Shown: positions 57,791 to 64,000 of the stretch, one piece after another
Layout of the letters: each line of letters starts with the position of its first letter
Position numbering within the stretch: the stretch's first letter is position 1
Assembly: GCF_019059575.1 (NCBI RefSeq)
Contig: NW_024882707.1
Location: forward strand, 147,660-211,659
Length of the DNA: 64,000 nt
Direction of reading: 5' to 3'
Source: Amphibalanus amphitrite
Lineage: Eukaryota; Arthropoda; Thecostraca; Balanomorpha; Balanidae
The notes under the pieces: model-generated
Told to the model about the DNA's origin: nothing
The model's database searches: none
What the model saw: only the letters and a program-made list of their open reading frames with translations
Made by a program: the position numbers and the translations under genes

Positions 57791-59407
57791 TCTACCTACT
57801 ATTATATAAATCTTAAAAAGTTCGCCGCCGCCGTCGGGGTTACTCCCTAAAAGGCTTATTACGGCGCCGTCGATTGACGCAGGAGGGTGAAATTTTCACG
57901 ACTCGTGGGTCCCGTCATTCAACAGGTCGTATTAAATTTTGGGCACGATGCGGCCGGGGGTGCGCCCGTGGCGCGTGCTCATGTGCGCCATAGGGTTAGC
58001 ATTAGAATCGGCATAAACACTTATTAAACAGGCTATTGCTCGGAAACGGTGAGGGCTACGGGGGTGAAATTTTCATGCCAAGTCGAGCGCGTGCACTCAT
58101 TTGTCGTATTAAATTTTCGACGGTGTGGGTTCAGCGGTGTGCACGTGGTGGGGCCGCGACCGGTGCAGAGCAGAAGGCACGTGCTTTAGGCTCAGTTGTT
58201 CGCTTAGAAAACTGAGTATGGTGAAAAGCATCAGAGCCAACGAAGGCCGACACAAGGCACCGCTCGCCAAGGGGATTCGCCAGTAAAAACAATTAATTTG
58301 TTTTTGCAATATCTCAGCCGTTTCTGGGCCGATTTAGCTGAAACTTGGACTGTCGGTGGTAGTATAGTGTAGGGTAGGGTAGGGTAGGGTAGGGTAGGGT
58401 AGGGTAGGGGATTGTAGGGTAGGGTTGGGTAGGGGATTGTAGGGTAGGGTAGGGTAGGGTAGGGGATTGTAGGGGATTGTAGGGTAGGGTAGGGTAGGGT
58501 AGGGTAGAGTTAGGTAGGGTAGAGTTAGGTAGGGTAGGGTAGGGTAGGGTAGGGTAGGGTAAGGTAGGGTAGGGTAGGGTAGTGTAAGGGTAGGGTAGGG
58601 TAGGGTAGGGTAGGGTAGGGTAGGGTAGGGTAGTATAGGGTAGGGTAGTGTAGGGTAGTGTAAGGGTAGGGTAGGGTATGGTAGGGTAGGGTAGGGTAGG
58701 TTAGTGTAGGAGTAGGGTAGGGTAGGAGTAGGGTGGAGTAGGGTAGGGTAGGGTAGGGTAGGGTAGGGTAGGGTAGGGTAGTGTAAGGGTAGGGTATGGT
58801 AGGGTAGGGTAGTGTAAGGGTAGGGTAGGGTAGTGTAAGGTAGGGTAGGGTAGGGTATGGTAGGGTAGGGTAGGGTAGGGTAGGGTAGGAGTAGGGTAGG
58901 GTAGGGTAAGGGTAGGGTAAGGTAGGGTGGGGTAGGGTAGGGTAGGGTAGGAGTACGGTAGGGTAGGGTAGGGTAGGTAGGGTAGGGTAGGGTAGGGTAG
59001 GGTAGGGTAGGGTAGGGTAGTGGTAAGGTAGGGTAGGGTAGGGTAGTGTAGTGTAGGGGTAGGGTAGGGTATGGTAGGGTAGGGTAGGGTAGGGTAGGGT
59101 AGGGTATGGTAGGGTAGGGTAGGGCAGGGTAGGGTAGGGTAGTGTAGGGGTATGGTAGGGTAGGGTAGGGTAGGGTAGGGTAGGGTAGGGTAGGGTAGGG
59201 TAGGGTTGCGTTCAGTAACATCTTAACTTACAAAGGGCTCGAAGAACTCGCATGCATCACCATCATACTTTACAGTTCAATTAAAAGCAGTTACCCACTT
59301 CTACAAAAATCATACCAATAAAAATGCAAGTTTCTACACCCAAACTAATGCATCCGTTAATCATACATATCAAAACATACAGTTATCGCGTAAACCTGTA
59401 CCTCTAG
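57791..59407 (+). mobile_element. Helitron-like unit 1 (1617 bp)
   Basis: Starts TCTACCTACTATTATATAAATC after an A and ends CTAG, directly followed by the TC of the next unit. Just before CTAG lies a small hairpin (TACAG..CTGTA), the expected order for a Helitron 3' terminus. The core carries phrases typical of non-autonomous Helitrons ('GACGCAGGAGGGTGAAATTTTCACG', 'GGGCACCGCTCGCCAAGGGG'), then an ~840-bp GGGTA array (58370-59207) and a 195-bp tail. No Rep/helicase gene. It keeps a ~140-bp core segment (around 58010-58160) that units 2-4 lack. Confidence 0.7.
58370..59207 (+). repeat. (GGGTA)n pentamer array, first and longest
   Basis: Over 160 imperfect GGGTA units with recurring variants (GGGGTA, GTGTA, GGAGTA, GGGATTGTA). 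Similar arrays lie at 59848-60450, 61113-61811, 62484-63140 and from 63884. Runs of GGG separated by two bases give high G-quadruplex potential on the plus strand. Long Thr-Leu-Pro-Tyr open frames on the other strand are artefacts. Confidence 0.95.
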
Positions 59408-60649
59408 TCTACTATTATAAATCTTAAAAAGTCCGCCGTCGGGGTTACGCTGACGGCGTGACGCCCAAAAACGGCTATTGCGGCGCCGTCAATTGACGCA
59501 GGATGGTGAAATTTTTACCACTCGTGGGTCACGTAATTCATCAGGTCGTATTAAATTTTGGGCACGATTCGGCCGGGGGTGCGCCCGTGGCGCGTGCTCA
59601 TCTGCGCCATATGGTTAGCATTAGAATCGCGACCGGCGCCGAGTAGAGGGCACGTGCTTTAGGCTCAGTTGTTCGCTTAAGAAACTGAGTGGAAATAATG
59701 AGCCGGCAGGTCATTGACCTTTGACAACGAATGCCGACACAAGGTACCGCTCGCCAAGGGGATTCGCCAGTAAATACAATTAATTTGTTTTTGCAATATC
59801 TCAGCCGTTTCTGGGCCGATTTAGCTGAAACTTGGACTGTCCTTGGTAGTGTAGGCCAGGGTAGGGTAGGGTAGGGTAGGGGTAGGGTAGGGTAGGGTAG
59901 GGTAGGGTAGGGTAGTCTAGGGTAGGGTAGGGTACAGTAGGGTAGGGTAGGGTAAGGTAGGGTAGGGTAGGGTAGGGTAGGGGTAGGGGTAGGGTAGGGT
60001 ATGTTAGGTTAGGTTAGGGTAGAGTAGGGTAGGGTAGGGTAGGGTAGGTTAGGTTAGGGTAGTGTAGGGTAGGGTAGGATTGGGTAGGGTAGGGTAGGGT
60101 AAGGTAGGGTAGGGTAAGGTAGGGTAGGGTAGGGTAGGGTAGGGTAAGGTAGGGTAGGGTAGGGTAGGGTATAGTAGGGTAGGGTAGGGACTAGGGTAAG
60201 GTAGGGTAGGGTAGGGTAGAGTAGGGTAGGGTAGGGTAGGGTAGGGTGGGGTAGGGTAGGGTAGGGTAGGGTAGGGTAGGGTAGGGTAGGGTAGGGTAGG
60301 GGATTGTAGGGTAGGGTAGGGTAGGGTAGGGGATTGTAGGGTAGGGTAGGGTAGGGTAGGGTAGGGGATTGTAGGGTAGGGTAGGGTAGAGTAGGGTAGG
60401 GTAGGGGTAGGGTAGGGTAGTGTAGGGGTAGGGTAGGGTAGGGTAGGGTTGCATTGAGTAACATCCTAACTTACAAAGGGCTCGAACAACTCGCATGCAT
60501 CACCATCATACTTTATAGTTCAATTAAAGCAGTTACCCAGTTCTACACAAATAATACCAATAAAATTGCAAGTTTCTACACCCAAACTAATGCATCCGTT
60601 AATCATACATATCAAAACATACAGTTATCGCGTAAATCTGTACCTCTAG
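59408..60649 (+). mobile_element. Helitron-like unit 2 (1242 bp)
   Basis: TCTACTATTATAAATC start, CTAG end, same core with the internal deletion, a GGGTA array of ~600 bp (59848-60450), and the same tail type as unit 1 (AACTTACAAAGGGCTCGA). Confidence 0.7.
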
Positions 60650-62014
60650 TCTACTATTATAAATCTTAAAAAGTCCGCCGCCGCCGCCCACGCCGCCGTC
60701 GGGGTTACGCAGTCGGTGTTACTCCCAAAAACGCTTATTGCGGCGCCGTCGATTGACGCAGGAGGGTGAAATTTTCACGACTCGTGGGTCACGTAATTCA
60801 ACAGGTCGTATTAAATTTTGGGCACGATGCGGCCAGGGGTGCACCCGTGGCGCGTGCTCATGTGCGACATAGGGTTAGCATTAGAATCGCGACCGGCGCC
60901 GAGCAGAGGGCACGTGCTTTAGGCTCAGTTGTTCGCTTAAAAAACTGAGTGAAAGCATCAGAGCCGGCAGGTCATTGACCTTTGACAACGAATACCGGCG
61001 CCGGGCACCGCTCGCCAAGGGGATTCGCCAGTAAATACAATTAATTTGCTTTTGCAATATCTCAGCCGTTTCTGGGATGATTTAGCTGAAACTTGGACTG
61101 TCGGTGGTAGTGTAGTTTAGGGTAGGGTAGGGTAGGTAGGGTAGTTGTAGGGTAGGGTGGGGTAGGGTAGGGTAGGGTAGGGTAGGGGTAGGGTAGGGTA
61201 GGGTAGGGTAGGGTAGGGTAGGGGATTGTAGGGTAGGGTAGGGTAGGGTAGGGTAGGGTAGGGTAGGGGATTGTAGGGTAGAGTAGGGTAGGATAGGGTA
61301 GGGTAGGGGATTGTAGGGTAGCGTAGGGTAGGGTAGAGTAGGGTAGGGTAGGGGTAGGGTAGGGTAGTGTAGGGGTAGGGTAGGGTAGTGTAGGGGTAGG
61401 GTAGGGTAGTGTAGGGGTAGGGTAGGGTAGTGTAGGGGTAGGGTAGGGTAGGGTAGGGTAGGGTAGGGGATTGTAGGGTAGGGTAGGGTAGGGTAGGGGA
61501 TTGTAGGGTAGGGTAGGGTAGGGTAGGGTAGGGTAGTGTAGGGGTAGGGGTAGGGTAGGGTAGTGTAGGGTAGGTTAGGGTAGGGTAGGGGTAGGGTAGG
61601 GTAGGGTAGGGTAGGGTAGTGTAGGGGTAGAGTAGGGTAGGGTAGTGTAGGGTAGGTTAGGGTAGGGTAGGGTAGTGTAGAGGTAGGGTAGGGTAGGGTA
61701 TGGTAGGGTAGGGTAGAGTAGAGTAGGGTAGGGTAGGGTATAGGTAGGGTAGGGTAGGGTAGTGTAGGGTATGGTAGGGTAGGGTAGGGTAGGGTAGGGT
61801 AGGGGTAGGGTTAAGTTCAAAAAGGGCCTAACATACAAAACACTTGAACACCCCGCACCGCACCTATCACCAACCCTTACAGTTTAATTAAAAACAGCTA
61901 CCCAAATCTATCCAAATAATACATCTAAAAATACAAGTCAATCACCCAAACTAATGCACCCGTAACATAACATAACTCAAAACATACAGTTATCGCGTAA
62001 ACCTGTACCTCTAG
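60650..62014 (+). mobile_element. Helitron-like unit 3 (1365 bp)
   Basis: Same terminal signals. Core with a CCGCCGCCGCC insertion near the head and the internal deletion. GGGTA array of ~700 bp (61113-61811) and a different tail (AAAAAGGGCCTAACATACAA). Confidence 0.7.
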
Positions 62015-63344
62015 TCTACTATTATAAATCTTAAAAAGTCCGCCGCCGCCGCCCACGCCGCCGTCGGGGTTACGCAGTCGGTGTTACTCCCAAAAACGCT
62101 TATTGCGGCGCCGTCGATTGACGCAGGAGGGTGAAATTTGCACGACTCGTGGGTCACGTAATTCAACAGGTCGTATTAAATTTTGGGCACGATGCGGCCA
62201 GGGGTGCACCCGTGGCGCGTGCTCATGTGCGCCATAGGGTTAGCATTAGAATCGCGACCGGCGCCGAGCAGAGGGCACGTGCTTTAGGCTCAGTTGTTCG
62301 CTTAAAAAACTGAGTGAAAGCATCAGAGCCGGCAGGTCGTTGACCTTTGACAACGAAGGCCGACACAGGGCACCGCTCGCCAAGGGGATTCGCCAGTAAA
62401 TACAATTAATTTGCTTTTGCAATATCTCAGCCGTTTCTGGGATGATTTAGCTGAAACTTGGACTGTCGGTGGTAGTGTAGTTTAGGGTAGGGTAGGGTAG
62501 GTAGGGTAGTTGTAGGGTAGGGTAGGGTAGGGTAGGGTAGGGTAGGGTAGGGGTAGGGTAGGGTAGGGTAGGGTAGGGTAGGGGATTGTAGGGTAGGGTA
62601 GGGTAGGGTAGGGTAGGGTAGGGTAGGGTAGGGTAGGGGATTGTAGGGTAGAGTAGGGTAGGATAGGGTAGGGTAGGGGATTGTAGGGTAGCGTAGGGTA
62701 GGGTAGAGTAGGGTAGGGTAGGGGTAGGGTAGGGTAGTGTAGGGGTAGTGTAGGGGTAGGGTAGTGTAGGGGTAGGTTAGGGTAGTGTAGGGGTAGGGTA
62801 GGGTAGGGTAGGGTAGGGTAGGGGATTGTAGGGTAGGGTAAGGTAGGGTAGGGTAGGGGATTGTAGGGTAGGGTAGGGTAGGGTAGGGTAGTGTAGGGGT
62901 AGGGGTAGGGTAGGGTAGTGTAGGGTAGGGTAGGGGTAGGGTAGGGTAGGGTATGGTAGGGTAGTGTAGGGGTAGAGTAGGGTAGGGTAGTGTAGGGTAG
63001 GTTAGGGTAGGGTAGGGTAGTGTAGGGGTAGGGTAGGGTAGGGTATGGTAGGGTAGGGTAGAGTAGAGTAGGGTAGGGTATAGGTAGGGTAGGGTAGGGT
63101 AGTGTAGGGTAGGGTAGGGTAGGGTAGGGTAGGGGTAGGGTTAAGTTCAAAAAGGGCCTAACATACAAAACACTTGAACACCCCGCACCGCACCTATCAC
63201 CAACCCTTACAGTTTAATTAAAAACAGCTACCCAAATCTATCCAAATAATACATCTAAAAATACAAGTCAATCACCCAAACTAATGCACCCGTAACATAA
63301 CATAACTCAAAACATACAGTTATCGCGTAAACCTGTACCTCTAG
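62015..63344 (+). mobile_element. Helitron-like unit 4 (1330 bp)
   Basis: Almost identical to unit 3 in core, tail and even the order of GGGTA variants (for example the GGGATTGTAGGG interruptions). Array 62484-63140. Clearly a recent duplicate of unit 3. Confidence 0.7.
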
Positions 63345-64000
63345 TCTACTATTTATAAATCTTAAAAAGTCCGCCGCCTGTTACTCCCAAAAAGGCTTAT
63401 TGCGGCGCCGTCGATTCATGCAGGAGGGTGAAATTTTCACGACTCGTGGGTCACGTCATTCAACAGGTCGTATTAAATTTTGGGCACGATGCGGCCGGGG
63501 GTGCGCCCGTGGCGCGTGCTCATGTGCGCCATAGGGTTAGCATTAGAATCGGCAAAAACAGGCTATTGCTCGGGAACGGTAAGGGCTACAGGGGTGAAAT
63601 TTTCACGCCAAGTCGATCGCGTGCACTCATTTGTCGTATTAAATTTTCGACGGTGTGGGTTCAGCGGTGTGCACGTGGTGGGGCCGCGGTCGGCGCCGAG
63701 CAAAACGCTCGTGCTTTAGGCTCAGTTGTTCGCTTAAAAACCTGAGTGAAAATAATCAGACAACGAAGGCCTACACAAGGCACCGCTCGCCAAGGGGATT
63801 CGCCAGTAAATACAATAAATTTGTTTTTGCAATATCTCAGCCGTTTCTGGGTCGATTTAGCTGAAACTTGGACTGTCGGTGGTAGTTTAGGGTAGTGTAG
63901 TGTAGGGTAGTGTAGGGGTAGGGTAGGGTAGGGGTAGGGTAGGGTAGGGGTAGGGTAGTGCATGGTAGGTTAGGTAGGTAGGGTAGGGTAGGGTAGATAG
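63345..64000 (+). mobile_element. Helitron-like unit 5, cut by the window edge
   Basis: TCTACTATTTATAAATC head. The core has the longer form shared with unit 1 and lacks the CCGCCG insertion. The GGGTA array starts near 63884 and runs out of the window. Confidence 0.65.

Noticed and set aside
58334-63168. Long minus-strand frames rich in Thr-Leu-Pro-Tyr
   Set aside because: Pure products of the GGGTA pentamer array, which has no stop in three frames; no start context or conserved flank.
58370-64000. Telomere or subtelomere
   Set aside because: The pentamer resembles telomeric DNA, but the arrays are interspersed with unique repeat-unit cores, end in ordinary sequence, and arthropod telomeres are normally TTAGG. 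A transposon-borne minisatellite explains it better.
57791-64000. CRISPR array or other prokaryotic repeat system
   Set aside because: Units are over 1 kb, spacers are absent, and the surroundings are intron-containing eukaryotic genes.

Overview
The window is animal nuclear DNA, most likely from an arthropod. The genes have many short exons with GT-AG introns, there is no operon structure, and the introns are packed with LINE, Penelope-like, Helitron-like, hAT-like, mariner-like and TTAA-flanked (piggyBac-like) repeats. A crustacean would fit, but the sequence alone does not settle the species.

Two host genes are arranged head to head. On the minus strand (6785-12792) a complete 12-exon gene encodes a mitochondrial half-size ABC transporter of the ABCB10 type (644 aa), with a presequence, a six-helix membrane domain and a full nucleotide-binding domain. 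On the plus strand (16456 to beyond the right edge of the exons seen, 57689) lies UNC79, the large scaffold protein of the NALCN sodium-leak channel complex. I place 37 exons with consistent reading phase (about 1,767 codons). The start exon is only 22 coding bases, one internal exon is 21 bases, and the C-terminal part lies outside the window.

By region: 1-2000 holds an antisense LINE ORF1 with a PHD-type zinc finger; 2838-3451 a hAT-like MITE; 5198-5863 a GA/GACAGA microsatellite; 6785-12792 ABCB10; 13224-15072 a 5'-truncated CR1-like LINE with reverse transcriptase; 15663-16164 a TA-flanked MITE; 16456-32625 UNC79 exons 1-20, with long-inverted-repeat elements in introns 1 and 2 and a TTAA element in intron 3; 32626-47811 a 15 kb intron 20 that is a transposon sink with insertions nested up to four deep; 47812-57689 UNC79 exons 21-37; 57791-64000 a head-to-tail array of at least five Helitron-like units, each carrying a long GGGTA pentamer array.

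Three things stand out. First, several UNC79 exons have their splice-junction edges locally duplicated in tandem, the best case being exon 31, whose last 40 bp including the donor are repeated six more times. Second, one family of about 0.9 kb TTAA-flanked elements has spread through intron 20, carrying nuclear-receptor half-sites (AGGTCA) including exact DR1 sites. Third, the Helitron-like tandem array builds several kilobases of DNA with G-quadruplex potential inside or next to UNC79. I saw no CRISPR array or prokaryotic-type system.
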